This document shows positions 9,120-19,159 of a stretch of 64,000 nt of DNA, piece by piece. The DNA lies in contig DBBP01000012.1 in the NCBI GenBank assembly GCA_002292285.1, positions 1 to 64,000 on the forward strand. The letters run 5' to 3'. The stretch's first letter is position 1, and each line of letters starts with the position of its first letter. The position numbers and the translations under genes were made by a program. This DNA comes from Proteobacteria bacterium UBA981 (GTDB taxonomy: Bacteria; Pseudomonadota; Gammaproteobacteria; Ga0077536). Under the pieces are notes generated by a model, which saw only the letters and a program-made list of their open reading frames with translations, did no database searches and was not told where the DNA came from.

Positions 9120-9974
9120 TTACGGTTCTTCCGCTGCTTCGCGCCCGGCCTGACGCAGCAGCTCCTGTTCACGCGCATCTTCAATTGCGATTAGCGTGCC
9201 TTCAACATCGGCGCTTCGTTCGTCGTCGATGAATTCGCCCGTCAACACGCTGTCGGGCTGCAGCTCGGCGCGTTCGAAGCGCAGCCACATCTCTTCACCA
9301 AAGCGGGTGCTCAACAAATCCGGCGCGCTGCGTCCCAGCGTCGCGGTAATGTTGTTCACGTCGCGCATCAGCATCGTTTCAGCATTGTTGTTCCCGGTTG
9401 CACTAACGACTTGCGGCAGATCGATGATGACCGGGCCCTGCGCATCAACGAGAACGTTGTATTCAGACAAATCGCCGTGCACAAGACCGGCGCACAGCAT
9501 GCGTACGATCTGGCCGATAAGAAATTCGTGATACTCGCGTGCAAGTTCCTCGCTGAGTGACAACTCACCGAGATCCGGCGCGACTTCACCGTTGGCATCA
9601 CTGACTAATTCCATCAGCAAAACACCGTCGAAGAATCCAAACACTTCGGGCACTCGTACGCCGGCCGTAGCGAGATGCCGCAAGGCGTCGACTTCGGCGC
9701 TTTTCCAGGCGGTCTCCTGAGCCTTGCGCCCGAAACGGGTACTGCGACCCATCGCCCGCGCCTGCCGCGAGCTGCGCACGCGGCGCCCTTCCTGATATTG
9801 CGCGCGGGCCTGGAATCCACGCGTGCGTAGGTCCTTGTAAACCTTTGCACAGCGCAGTTCATCGCCGCAGCGAACGATATAAATAGATGCTTCCTTGCCG
9901 CTACGCAACGCACGGATGACTTCGTCGACGATGCCGTCATCTATGAGAGGTTGCAACTTATCCGGGATCTTCAT
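9120..9974 (-). CDS. RIO1-family serine protein kinase
   Basis: A 284-residue RIO-type atypical kinase. Residues 24-32 (RSGKEASIY) form the RIO phosphate loop, Lys44 in CAKVYK is the ATP-binding lysine, LVHGDLSEYNVL at 164-175 is the catalytic loop (Asp168, Asn173), and IIDLPQ (Asp185) is the metal-binding motif. All key residues are intact. The stretch between the loop and the catalytic core is rich in arginine, as usual for RIO1, which would fit RNA or ribosome contact. In bacteria the role of these kinases is poorly known; a link to ribosome biogenesis is inferred from eukaryotic and archaeal RIO1 and from the two RNA helicase genes next door. Confidence 0.9.
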   Translation of the reverse strand: MKIPDKLQPLIDDGIVDEVIRALRSGKEASIYIVRCGDELRCAKVYKDLRTRGFQARAQYQEGRRVRSSRQARAMGRSTRFGRKAQETAWKSAEVDALRHLATAGVRVPEVFGFFDGVLLMELVSDANGEVAPDLGELSLSEELAREYHEFLIGQIVRMLCAGLVHGDLSEYNVLVDAQGPVIIDLPQVVSATGNNNAETMLMRDVNNITATLGRSAPDLLSTRFGEEMWLRFERAELQPDSVLTGEFIDDERSADVEGTLIAIEDAREQELLRQAGREAAEEP

Positions 9975-10133
9975 CGCTTGAACCGTCGTAGGGCAGGAAT
10001 AAAGGAAAGTGCGCTACTCGTCGCCGCGCCGCGGCCAGCCGTGCACAGGGACCAGCATGGCCCTGCGACGTCCAGCCTGTCGTCACGCGGTCGAGGTGTC
10101 GTCGTCGTTTGGACGGTCAGGTGCGGCTGTCGA

Positions 10134-11771
10134 CTAGCCGCGTCCGCCGCCACCACCCAGTCGGCGGGCCAGGGAGCGGAAAGTCTGTTTGATGCGTGCG
10201 GTCAGCTTCGGCGTCGGCGCACTGCTCGGCTGGACGCTTTGTTCGCCGCCGGCGCTCTGCTGGGCCGCGCTGGCCTCACTGTTGGCCTTGCGCTTGCCGC
10301 GTCCCCGCCGCCGTCTTTTTGGTGCCTCGCCCGCATCTGCCGGACCCGTCCGGGCCGCTGGTCGCGCATCTGCCGCAGCGGCCTTTTGCACATCCTGGCG
10401 ATCATCGCGCTGGTGTTTGTCGCGTCCACCCTGGCGGCTGCGGCCACCGCCGCCACCACCACCCGAGCGACCGCGACCGTCGCGCTGGTCGCGCTCGCGG
10501 CGCTTGCGTCGTTCTTCGGCCGAGTCGGCCATCGCGTCTTCGATGACGCTCGGCGCCGAAGCCTGGCCGTCTTTGTCCTGGCGTGGCTTGCGTGAAGGCA
10601 GCGGGAGCAACAATTCGGCGGTGATTTTCTCTACCGGGATTTTCTGGTCGATGAACGTTTCAATGTCCGGCAGACCCATGGCGTACTCATCGCACGCGAA
10701 ACTGATTGCATCTCCTTTCGCGCCGAGGCGTGCCGTGCGCCCGATGCGGTGCACATAGTCTTCCTGATCGAACGGTAGGTCGAAGTTATATACATGGCTG
10801 ACTTCGGGAATATGCAGGCCGCGTGCGGCCACGTCGGTTGCAACCAGCAGTTCGAGCTCTCCTTGAACGAAGCGGCGTAGCAGGGACTCGCGTTTCTTTT
10901 GCGGTACATCGCCAGACAGCACACCAACCTTGTAACCCGCGCGCTCGAGGGTTAACGCGACGCGCTCACAGGCCCATTTGGTGTTTACGAAGACCATGCT
11001 GCGATCGGCTTCCATGCGTGACAGCAGTCCGAGCAATAACGGCAGCTTTTCCTCGGTGGCGGGGAAATAAACGCACTGAGCGACACTGGAAGCGGTGATT
11101 TTTTCGCTTTCAACGACCATCTTCTCGGGGTCGTTCATATGCTCGTAAGCAAGTTCGAGAACGCGGTTACTCAGTGTTGCTGAAAACAGCAGATTTTGAC
11201 GTTCACTTGCATCCGGCATGCGCCGCAGCAAGTAGCGGATGTCTTTAATGAAGCCCAATTCAAACATGCGATCGGCTTCGTCCATGATCATCAACTCGAT
11301 GGCGCGGAAGCTGACGACGTCCTGTTTGATGTAATCAATCAAGCGACCTGGCGTCGCGATAATCAGATCGACGCCTGCTTGCAGAGTCGCGCGTTGTTTT
11401 TCGTAATCAACACCGCCGTAAATGAGCGCCAGCCGAATGTCTGTGTTGGCGCCAATCTGGCGCGCATCTTTTTCGATTTGTACTGCCAGTTCGCGGGTCG
11501 GTGCGAGCACGACCATGCGCGGATCTTCAGCGCGGCGCTGTGGCATGGCAGGTTGATTGAGTAGCCGGTTATAGGCCGCGACCAGAAAAGCCGCAGTTTT
11601 GCCCGTACCGGTCTGGGCCTGGCCTGCGATGTCTTTACCTTCGAGCGTGGCGGGCAAGGTCATGGCCTGAATGGGCGTGCAGCGGATGAAGCCGGCTTCT
11701 TCCAGGCCTTGGAGCAATTGAGGGTGTAAGGCGAAATTTTCGAAACAAACGTCGGTGAGAACTTTATCGAT
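10134..11771 (-). CDS. rhlB: RhlB-like DEAD-box RNA helicase, probable ATC start
   Basis: An ATP-dependent RNA helicase of the RhlB type, the helicase that works with RNase E in mRNA decay. It has the Q motif (CTPIQ), Walker A (QAQTGTGKT), PTREL, DEAD in IMDEADRMF, SAT, and HRIGRTAR. The C terminus is a long basic tail rich in RGG and KRRRRGRGKRK, suited to RNA binding. The homology to RhlB runs upstream of the first ordinary start (TTG at 11717): codons from 11771 read DKVLTDVCFENFALHPQL, matching the RhlB N terminus. No ATG, GTG or TTG occurs there before a stop. An ATC codon at 11771 sits 8 bases after GGAG and gives the expected length, about 545 residues. The start is an inference. Confidence 0.88.
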   Translation of the reverse strand: MDKVLTDVCFENFALHPQLLQGLEEAGFIRCTPIQAMTLPATLEGKDIAGQAQTGTGKTAAFLVAAYNRLLNQPAMPQRRAEDPRMVVLAPTRELAVQIEKDARQIGANTDIRLALIYGGVDYEKQRATLQAGVDLIIATPGRLIDYIKQDVVSFRAIELMIMDEADRMFELGFIKDIRYLLRRMPDASERQNLLFSATLSNRVLELAYEHMNDPEKMVVESEKITASSVAQCVYFPATEEKLPLLLGLLSRMEADRSMVFVNTKWACERVALTLERAGYKVGVLSGDVPQKKRESLLRRFVQGELELLVATDVAARGLHIPEVSHVYNFDLPFDQEDYVHRIGRTARLGAKGDAISFACDEYAMGLPDIETFIDQKIPVEKITAELLLPLPSRKPRQDKDGQASAPSVIEDAMADSAEERRKRRERDQRDGRGRSGGGGGGGRSRQGGRDKHQRDDRQDVQKAAAADARPAARTGPADAGEAPKRRRRGRGKRKANSEASAAQQSAGGEQSVQPSSAPTPKLTARIKQTFRSLARRLGGGGGRG

Positions 11772-11961
11772 GACGGGGACTCCGGCAATAGGGTGAACGG
11801 CCTATTGTATGCGCAACCCGCGCTGGCGGGGAGTTGAATGTCATTGCGACGCCTAATGGCGCTGCACATCGCCTTATGCGATCACTTCACAGCGGCATAC
11901 GGCGGGAGACATTTCGTCGCTTGATGGTCCGCCGGCGGGCGCGGCTGTGCGATCATGGCGC

Positions 11962-13335
<1,374 letters not shown>

Positions 13336-13369
13336 TGCGCTTCTCGTAGCTTAAGGCAGCGACCGTACT

Positions 13370-14146
13370 TCAGTTTTCGAGAATTGCGACAGCGCGAGTC
13401 CAGCCTGCCGACGCGCCGCGAATTTTGACCGGGAAGCAACTGACCATAAAACCGTTCGCTGGCAACGCTTCGAGATTGTGCAGTTTCTCAAGGTGACAGT
13501 AGCCGGTTTCGCGGCCGGCCTTATGGCCTTCCCAGATCAGTTCGGCGTTATCACTTTCGGCGTATTTTTCACGAGTGTGCACAAACGGCGCATCCCAGCT
13601 CCAACCATCTGTCCCGGTCAAGCGTACGCCGCGATTGAGCAGGTAAAGCGTCGCTTCTCGTCCGATTCCACATCCTGCTGAAACATAGTCATCCTCGCCG
13701 TAGCGTTGGCCGGCGCGCGTGTTAACGACCACGATATCGAGCGGCTGTAAGTCATGACCGATGCGCGCCAGTTCGGCTTCCACATCCTGTGCAGTGACAA
13801 CATAACCATCTGCGAAGCGGCGGAAGTCGAGTTTCACACCGGCTTGCAGGCACCAGTCCAATGGCACCTCGTCGATGGTGATCGCGCGCTCACCTTTATT
13901 CATCGTCGAATGAAAATGGTAGGGCGCATCGAGGTGGGTGCCGTTGTGTGTCATGAGCTTGACCCACTCGATCGCCCAGCCCTCGCTGTCCGGCAAATCC
14001 TTTTCTTCCAGGCCGGGGAAAAACTCCACCACGTCTTTGGCTGATTGTTTGTGGGTGATGTATTCGATGCTCGGACCATAGCCCGGCGGGTCGGAGACCA
14101 CATCGTTTTCGAGGTGCATGGAGATATCGATGAGTTCTCTGGGCAT
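13370..14146 (-). CDS. Cyclase-family (kynurenine formamidase-like) hydrolase
   Basis: A 258-residue metal-dependent hydrolase of the cyclase family (Pfam cyclase, as in bacterial KynB). The signature HxGTHxDxPxH is at residues 67-77 (HNGTHLDAPYH). Other conserved stretches are DIVVVNTRAG and GTDGWSWDAPF. The start at 14146 is set by GGAG 7 bases upstream. Family members hydrolyse N-formylkynurenine, isatin or other cyclic amides and lactones; nothing in the neighbourhood indicates tryptophan breakdown, so the substrate is open. It converges on dbpA with 34 bases between the two stops. Confidence 0.85.
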   Translation of the reverse strand: MPRELIDISMHLENDVVSDPPGYGPSIEYITHKQSAKDVVEFFPGLEEKDLPDSEGWAIEWVKLMTHNGTHLDAPYHFHSTMNKGERAITIDEVPLDWCLQAGVKLDFRRFADGYVVTAQDVEAELARIGHDLQPLDIVVVNTRAGQRYGEDDYVSAGCGIGREATLYLLNRGVRLTGTDGWSWDAPFVHTREKYAESDNAELIWEGHKAGRETGYCHLEKLHNLEALPANGFMVSCFPVKIRGASAGWTRAVAILEN

Positions 14147-14644
14147 AGTGTCACTCCGGGCCGGCAATTCTGAGGGTCAGCGGTTCATCGGGTATGTTCG
14201 CAAATGCCGGCGAGCGAGGTAAGCGTTACGTAGATGATTGCCAAGCGGGATGGCTTCTGCTTCACTACAGGCAAAGGGGGCAGGGCGTAATTCCGCTTAA
14301 ACCTTTGCGCCGTACGCGGCCCTCCAGACGGAAAAGAGCCCTGCCCCTTTTTTTCTTCGTTGCCCTGCCCCGCCAGCCAATCATTGCCACACCACCACGC
14401 CAACGGTCGCTTCCCGGCGCACTGGGCCGAAGCCATCGCCGAGAAGAGAATTGAGCCGGCATTTAAGGCGTAAATGGGGTTAAAATCGGGCGCGTACCGT
14501 GCTCGAACGACGACTTCGCTGGGCACGGCGTCAACGCCCGATAAATGCCTGCTTGCGAGCTTGCGTTCAGTCGCCGTAATTGCCGGTCCCAAGGCGTCGC
14601 AGAATCACGCCGCGCGGCCACTAGCCGAACCAGTACCAGGAACA
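14147..14644. other. Divergent intergenic region, about 500 bases
   Basis: No convincing gene lies between the cyclase-family gene and icd. Short frames exist on both strands but resemble neither neighbour nor a known family. The region holds a long nested inverted repeat at 14276-14354, described separately, and the upstream region of icd, where AGGA lies five bases before the ATG at 14645. Confidence 0.6.
14276..14354 (+). repeat. Nested inverted-repeat element with T run (REP/MITE-like or attenuator)
   Basis: A 10-base arm (GGGGCAGGGC, 14277-14286) pairs perfectly with GCCCTGCCCC at 14338-14347, and the next seven bases are T. Inside, TTCCG (14291-14295) pairs with CGGAA and GCCG with CGGC. 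The right arm is repeated at 14362-14371. The layout fits a small non-autonomous element of the kind tied to REP-associated transposases, or a large terminator/attenuator facing icd. No transposase gene is present. Confidence 0.5.
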
Positions 14645-16876
14645 ATGAGTAAAAATAAACATACGATTTACTACACCCTCACCGACGAAGCGCCAGCGCT
14701 GGCGACCTGCTCCCTGCTTCCCATTGTCCGAATGTTTACCTCGGCGGCCGGCATCGACGTCAAAATTACCGATATTTCTCTGGCCGGTCGCGTCCTTTCG
14801 ACGTTTCCAGAGCATCTCACTGCGGAACAGAAAGTCGAAGACGGCCTGGCTTTCCTCGGCGCCCTGACCCAGGACCCCGATGCCAATATCATCAAGTTGC
14901 CCAATATCAGCGCTTCCGCCCCGCAGCTCAAAGAATGCATCGCCGAACTGCAAGAGCAGGGTTACGCGATACCCGCTTATCCCGAAGATCCTCAATCGGA
15001 TGAAGAGCGCGCAATTCAGCAGCGCTACGGCAAGGTCCTTGGTAGTGCGGTGAATCCGGTCCTTCGTGAGGGCAATTCTGACCGTCGCGCGCCCGCTGCC
15101 GTGAAAGCATTTGTGCGCAAGTACCCCCATTCAATGGGCCGCTGGAGCAAGGCGTCGAGCACGCACGCTGACTATATGCGCGGGGGTGATTTTTTCTCCA
15201 GCGAGCAATCCGCCACGGTGACAAAGGAAACCAAAGTCCGGATTGAATTCACCGGTTCTGATGGCGCCGCCGAGGTCAAGAAAGAACTCACTCTGCAGGC
15301 TGGCGAGATTATCGATGGCATGTTTATGAGTGCCGTAGCGCTGCGCCACTTCTTCGAGGATTCCATGGAGGATGCCAAAAAGACCGGCGTGATGTGGTCG
15401 CTGCACGTCAAGGCAACGATGATGAAAGTCTCACACCCGATCGTATTCGGGCACGCGGTGAAAGTGTTCTATCACGAGGTGTTTGAAAAACACGGCGAGC
15501 TGTTCCACGACCTCGGGGTAAATCCCAACGATGGTCTGGGTAGCGTCTACGAGAAGATCGCTACGTTGCCGCGCTCCAAACGTGAAGAGATTGAAGAGGA
15601 CATTCAGGCCTGCTACGCCGCGCGTCCCGAGTTGGCGATGGTTGATTCAGTGAAAGGCATCTCCAACCTGCACGTGCCGAGCGACATCATTGTCGATGCT
15701 TCCATGCCCGCAATGATTCGCAGTTCCGGGCAAATGTGGGGACCGGACGGCAAGCTCAAGGACACCAAGGCGGTGATGCCGGAGAGCACCTATGCGCGCA
15801 TTTATCAGGAGATTATCGATTTCTGTAAAAATCATGGTGCCTTCGATCCGACCACCATGGGCTCGGTTTCAAACGTTGGCTTGATGGCGCAAAAGGCCGA
15901 AGAATACGGCTCGCATGACAAGACGTTCGAATCCACCGCGCCCGGCACCATGCGCATCGTGTGCGAGGACGGCACAGTGCTGACCGAGCATGTCGTGGAA
16001 GAGGGTGATATCTGGCGCGCCTGCCAAACCAAGGACGCGCCGGTGCGCGACTGGGTCAAGCTGGGGGTCAACCGCGCGCGCAATTCCGGCAACCCAGCCG
16101 TATTCTGGCTCGATCCCGAGCGCGCTCACGACCAGCAACTGCTGGCCAAGGTCGAGCACTATCTCACCGAACACGATACCAACGGCCTCGATATCCGGGT
16201 GATGTCTTACAACGAAGCCATCCGTTGGTCGATGGAGCGCCAGTTACGAGGGCTCGACACCATTTCAGTTACCGGCAATGTACTGCGCGACTACCTGACT
16301 GACCTGTTCCCGATTATGGAATTGGGTACTTCGGCGAAGATGCTCTCCATCGTACCCATGCTGACCGGTGGCGGTATGTATGAGACCGGTGCGGGCGGTT
16401 CCGCGCCCAAGCACGTGCAGCAAATCGAGGAAGAGAATCACCTGCGCTGGGACTCTCTCGGTGAGTTCATGGCCATTGCGGTATCACTTGAGGATATGGG
16501 GCTGAAGCAGAGCAATGCACGCGCCACTGTGTTGTCCAAAACACTCGATTTGGCGATAGGCAAACTGCTTGAACTGAATAAATCACCGTCCAGGAAAACC
16601 GGTGAGCTGGACAACCGCGGCAGCCATTTTTATCTCGGTTTGTATTGGGCGGAAGCGGTGGCCGCGCAAACCGAGGACGCGGAACTCGCCAGCCAATTTG
16701 CGGGTTTGGCCAAGACACTTGCCGAAAACGAACAGACCATCATCGCTGAACTAAGTGCGGTGCAGGGCCGGCCAGCGGAGACTGACGGCTACTATCACGC
16801 GCAAGCCGCCACAGTGAAACGAATCATGCGACCCAGTGCGACCCTGAACGGGATTCTGGGTTCGAAATCAGCCTGA
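14645..16876 (+). CDS. icd: Monomeric NADP-dependent isocitrate dehydrogenase
   Basis: A 743-residue monomeric (type II) isocitrate dehydrogenase, which converts isocitrate to 2-oxoglutarate and CO2 with NADP in the TCA cycle. It begins MSKNKHTIYYTLTDEAPALA and carries family-wide blocks such as NSDRRAPAAVKAFV, DDGLGS-type NPNDGLGSVYEK, SNVGLMAQKAEEYGSHDKTF, FWLDPERAHDQQ and ETGAGGSAPKHVQQ. Length matches the family's usual 740. The start at 14645 follows AGGA by five bases; the frame is open about 170 bases upstream but without similarity. It is unrelated in fold details to the short dimeric enzyme. The selenoprotein candidate follows after 26 bases, so the two may share a transcript. Confidence 0.96.
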   Translation: MSKNKHTIYYTLTDEAPALATCSLLPIVRMFTSAAGIDVKITDISLAGRVLSTFPEHLTAEQKVEDGLAFLGALTQDPDANIIKLPNISASAPQLKECIAELQEQGYAIPAYPEDPQSDEERAIQQRYGKVLGSAVNPVLREGNSDRRAPAAVKAFVRKYPHSMGRWSKASSTHADYMRGGDFFSSEQSATVTKETKVRIEFTGSDGAAEVKKELTLQAGEIIDGMFMSAVALRHFFEDSMEDAKKTGVMWSLHVKATMMKVSHPIVFGHAVKVFYHEVFEKHGELFHDLGVNPNDGLGSVYEKIATLPRSKREEIEEDIQACYAARPELAMVDSVKGISNLHVPSDIIVDASMPAMIRSSGQMWGPDGKLKDTKAVMPESTYARIYQEIIDFCKNHGAFDPTTMGSVSNVGLMAQKAEEYGSHDKTFESTAPGTMRIVCEDGTVLTEHVVEEGDIWRACQTKDAPVRDWVKLGVNRARNSGNPAVFWLDPERAHDQQLLAKVEHYLTEHDTNGLDIRVMSYNEAIRWSMERQLRGLDTISVTGNVLRDYLTDLFPIMELGTSAKMLSIVPMLTGGGMYETGAGGSAPKHVQQIEEENHLRWDSLGEFMAIAVSLEDMGLKQSNARATVLSKTLDLAIGKLLELNKSPSRKTGELDNRGSHFYLGLYWAEAVAAQTEDAELASQFAGLAKTLAENEQTIIAELSAVQGRPAETDGYYHAQAATVKRIMRPSATLNGILGSKSA

Positions 16877-16902
16877 CAACGAGTTACGAGACGAGTGACG
16901 TT

Positions 16903-18081
16903 ATGAGTGAAATCACGATTTTATATGGTGAGCGCGAGCGCAGCGGGGTGTCGGCCAGGCCGGTCGGCGCGCAGCTGTGGCTGTCGCCGGCAGATCTGCA
17001 TTTGGCGACCGGCTGGAAGCTCGAAACCGAGGGACTGTGCAAAGGCGACGCCTGTGTGCGAGTTGATGCCAGCTGGTTGAACGACGCCGGTGAGATAGAT
17101 TTGGCGGCCTTCGCAACTCATCTCGGGCAACCTGTCGTAGAAGATAAAACGCACGGCATCTGGGCTTTTGGCGAAAGTGTTAACGCGCGTCGCGAAGCGC
17201 TATTCAGCCATCAGGCGCCCGACTTTTCACTGCCGGATCTGGATGGCAAGATACACGCACTATCCGATTATCGCGGCAAAAAAGTCTTCCTGCACTCATG
17301 GGGCTCCTACTGAGGCTGTAGCTTCGACCTGTCCGTGTGGCAGGCAATCTACGAAGAACTTCGCGACGACGGTTTGGAAATCATTGCGGTCGCTTTCGAT
17401 ACCGCCGGTAAGGCTGCTGTGGAGGCGAAAATCCGCGCAGCTGACATTGCTGAACGCCCGGAGGTCCTGGCTCGCCTGATGGGTTGGTCACCAGAGTTGT
17501 GGACCAAACAAGCGCCACCGACTTACCCGTGTCTGATTGATGAGAATCATCTGGTCGGCGAGCTCTACGGCATGGTCAATGTGCCCCAGGGCGTGTGGAT
17601 TGATGAAGACGGCCGAATAGTTCGGCCACCGGAATCTGCCGGCACGGCGGACATGGCTAAACACATGAACCGCGAGACGTTCGAGATCCCCGATGAGGTT
17701 GCCGAATACGGCATGGCGGTGCGCAACACCTATGTGGATGCACTGCGCGACTGGGTGAAAAACGGCGCTGCGAGCCCAGCGGTGTTGTCGTCGGAAGAAG
17801 TAAAAGCGCGCATGCGCGGACCTGCGGAAGGCGACGTACTGGCTGCTGTGCACGTACGTGTAGGTCGCTATCTTTTCAATGCCGGGCAGCTTGATGGTGC
17901 CAAGCAACATCTGTCTGAGGCCAGTCGCCTGTGCCCTGATAAGTGGCACTATCGGCGGCAGTCAAACATGCTCGATGCGGACAGCATTGGGGAGTTGAAC
18001 GGGGGGCCGGAATTCTGGGCTGCAGTCGATGCGCTCGGTGATGAGCCGTACTACCCGGTGGCCGACTTTAGCCACGCCTGA
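16903..18081 (+). CDS. Redoxin-domain selenoprotein (TGA read as selenocysteine 137)
   Basis: Two frames, 16903-17313 and 17314-18081, are one gene interrupted by a TGA at 17311. Read through, the protein is 392 residues and the TGA sits where a thioredoxin-fold redoxin has its attacking cysteine: HSWGSY-Sec-GCSFDLSVW. Cys139 would be the resolving partner. Residues 104-290 are AhpC/TlpA-like (APDFSLPDLDG, IIAVAFDT, YGMVNVPQGVWIDEDG). An N-terminal domain has GLCKGDACVRV, and a helical TPR-like tail ends the protein. A 6-bp hairpin starting 14 bases after the TGA looks like a bacterial SECIS. No signal peptide, so cytoplasmic; presumably a thiol oxidoreductase. A point mutation or sequencing error (TGC/TGT to TGA) is the alternative. 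Confidence 0.85.
17311..17344 (+). promoter_or_regulatory. Candidate bacterial SECIS element with Sec codon
   Basis: TGA at 17311-17313 is followed by a hairpin with CCTGTC (17328-17333) pairing to GGCAGG (17339-17344), one G-U pair, and loop CGTGT. The spacing from stop codon to apical loop is about 20 bases and the loop contains GU, both as expected for SelB recognition in bacteria. Confidence 0.65.
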
Positions 18082-18100
18082 GAGCCAGCAGGTCGGCCGA

Positions 18101-18125
18101 CACGCGTCCCTGTCTGGGGCGCGTG
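18101..18125. terminator. Hairpin between convergent genes
   Basis: CACGCGTCCC (18101-18110) pairs with GGGGCGCGTG (18116-18125), with one G-U pair and a five-base loop. It lies between the ends of the selenoprotein and outer membrane protein genes. No T run follows, so it may need help or only protect 3' ends. Confidence 0.5.
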
Positions 18126-18156
18126 CGGTGCCGAACTAGTCTTCGTCGCCGATCGG

Positions 18157-18807
18157 TTAGTAAGAAAACTCCAGACCCATCGACCACATATCGACATTGT
18201 TGTCGCCGAAGCTCACGTCCATGTAGCGGTCCCACTCGGCGCGCACGCCAATGTGGTCGCTCACCATGTATTTCATTCCAAGCCCGGCCGTGATGTTCTC
18301 GTCGCCCTCATCTGCCGTCGGAACGACGAGCGTCAGAGCACTTCCGGTCCCGGTGGTGGTGTGATCGACGTCCGAGAAAAGTCCGCCGAATTTGCCGAAC
18401 ATTTCGAATTTATCAGTGAACGGATAACGCACAATCGCAGTCACCGTGTAACCGCTAATCTCCGTGCGCGATTGCGCGCTGGAAACGGCAGCGCCCGGGG
18501 CAGTCAGATTCACCTCGGTTTTCGCATCGCCGAGGTCCACGTAGCCGAATTCCAAGCCGAAGTAGCGCGAGAAGTTATAGCCGGCAAAAGCTTTCCAGCC
18601 CATGTCGGTATCGTCCACGTCGACCATGCCAGTGAACCCTGCGGCCGTGATTTGGTCGTCCGCCGCGCCGGAATTTTCATCCAGATTGACGTAACCAACG
18701 GAACCACCAAAGAAAATACCGGTGCCGTCGGCGCTCTGTGCAATGGCCGGTGTACTGGAAAAACCGAATAGAAGTCCCGCAATCAATAGCTTGTTTACTG
18801 TCGTCAT
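18157..18807 (-). CDS. Outer membrane beta-barrel protein (OmpA/opacity-like)
   Basis: A 216-residue outer membrane protein. Residues 1-23 form a signal peptide (KLLIAGLLFGFSSTPAIAQ). The rest alternates polar and hydrophobic residues in strands (GIFFGGSVGY, WKAFAGYNFSRYFGLEFGY, YTVTAIVRYPFTDKFEMFGKFGG) and ends with MGLEFSY, a C-terminal aromatic residue as needed for barrel assembly. This is the small 8-strand porin-like fold; no peptidoglycan-binding domain is attached. Function is unknown, often structural. It is monocistronic, with its own strong promoter upstream and a hairpin downstream. Confidence 0.88.
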   Translation of the reverse strand: MTTVNKLLIAGLLFGFSSTPAIAQSADGTGIFFGGSVGYVNLDENSGAADDQITAAGFTGMVDVDDTDMGWKAFAGYNFSRYFGLEFGYVDLGDAKTEVNLTAPGAAVSSAQSRTEISGYTVTAIVRYPFTDKFEMFGKFGGLFSDVDHTTTGTGSALTLVVPTADEGDENITAGLGMKYMVSDHIGVRAEWDRYMDVSFGDNNVDMWSMGLEFSY

Positions 18808-19159
18808 GACCTTGTACCGTCGTGATTAATGATCTGGTCGTACAATAAACTTCTTTATTAATCATTGTAATAGAGCGTTTATTTAATCTAAATAATTACC
18901 AAAATAAGCTAAGCATCACTGCTCGGTACCAACGTTGCGATACACCATCGCTGGCGCCGCGCGACACCCTTTCTGGATGGTGTTTCGGCTCTGGTCCTAT
19001 TTATAGCCGCGCTGGATCGGGTCGCGATCGAATTTACCCGCCGGTCGCACTGCCCGCGCCTGAGCTGTCCGAGCTGACCGGCCACAAGGGGCCCGGACCC
19101 GGTCGCGGAATTCAGTAAACTAAGACCTTGTCCATGCCCCTCACAGGTTTTGCAACGCC
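18808..19159. other. Intergenic region between divergent genes
   Basis: About 350 bases without a gene. The part next to the outer membrane protein gene (18830-18910) is strikingly AT-rich compared with the surroundings and holds its promoter. I see no clear element in 18911-19100. The thiolase-like gene starts at 19160. Confidence 0.6.
18864..18892 (-). promoter_or_regulatory. Sigma-70 promoter of the outer membrane protein gene
   Basis: On the minus strand TTTAGA (-35) and TACAAT (-10) are separated by 17 bases, in an AT-rich stretch about 50 bases upstream of the ATG. TTAATNAT-like repeats between promoter and start could bind a regulator. Confidence 0.6.

Noticed and set aside
9951..10595. 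214-residue plus-strand frame
   Set aside because: It is the antisense of the Arg/Gly-rich RhlB tail and the start of the RIO kinase region, with low-complexity composition and no family likeness.
14185..14592. 135-residue minus-strand frame in the gap before icd
   Set aside because: Its middle is just the translation of the inverted-repeat element, and no start site or family match supports a protein.
16903..17313. Separate 136-residue gene ending at TGA 17311, with a second gene from 17335
   Set aside because: The two halves form one redoxin when joined in the same frame, the TGA sits at the catalytic position, and a SECIS-like hairpin follows. A split into two genes would leave both without a complete active site.
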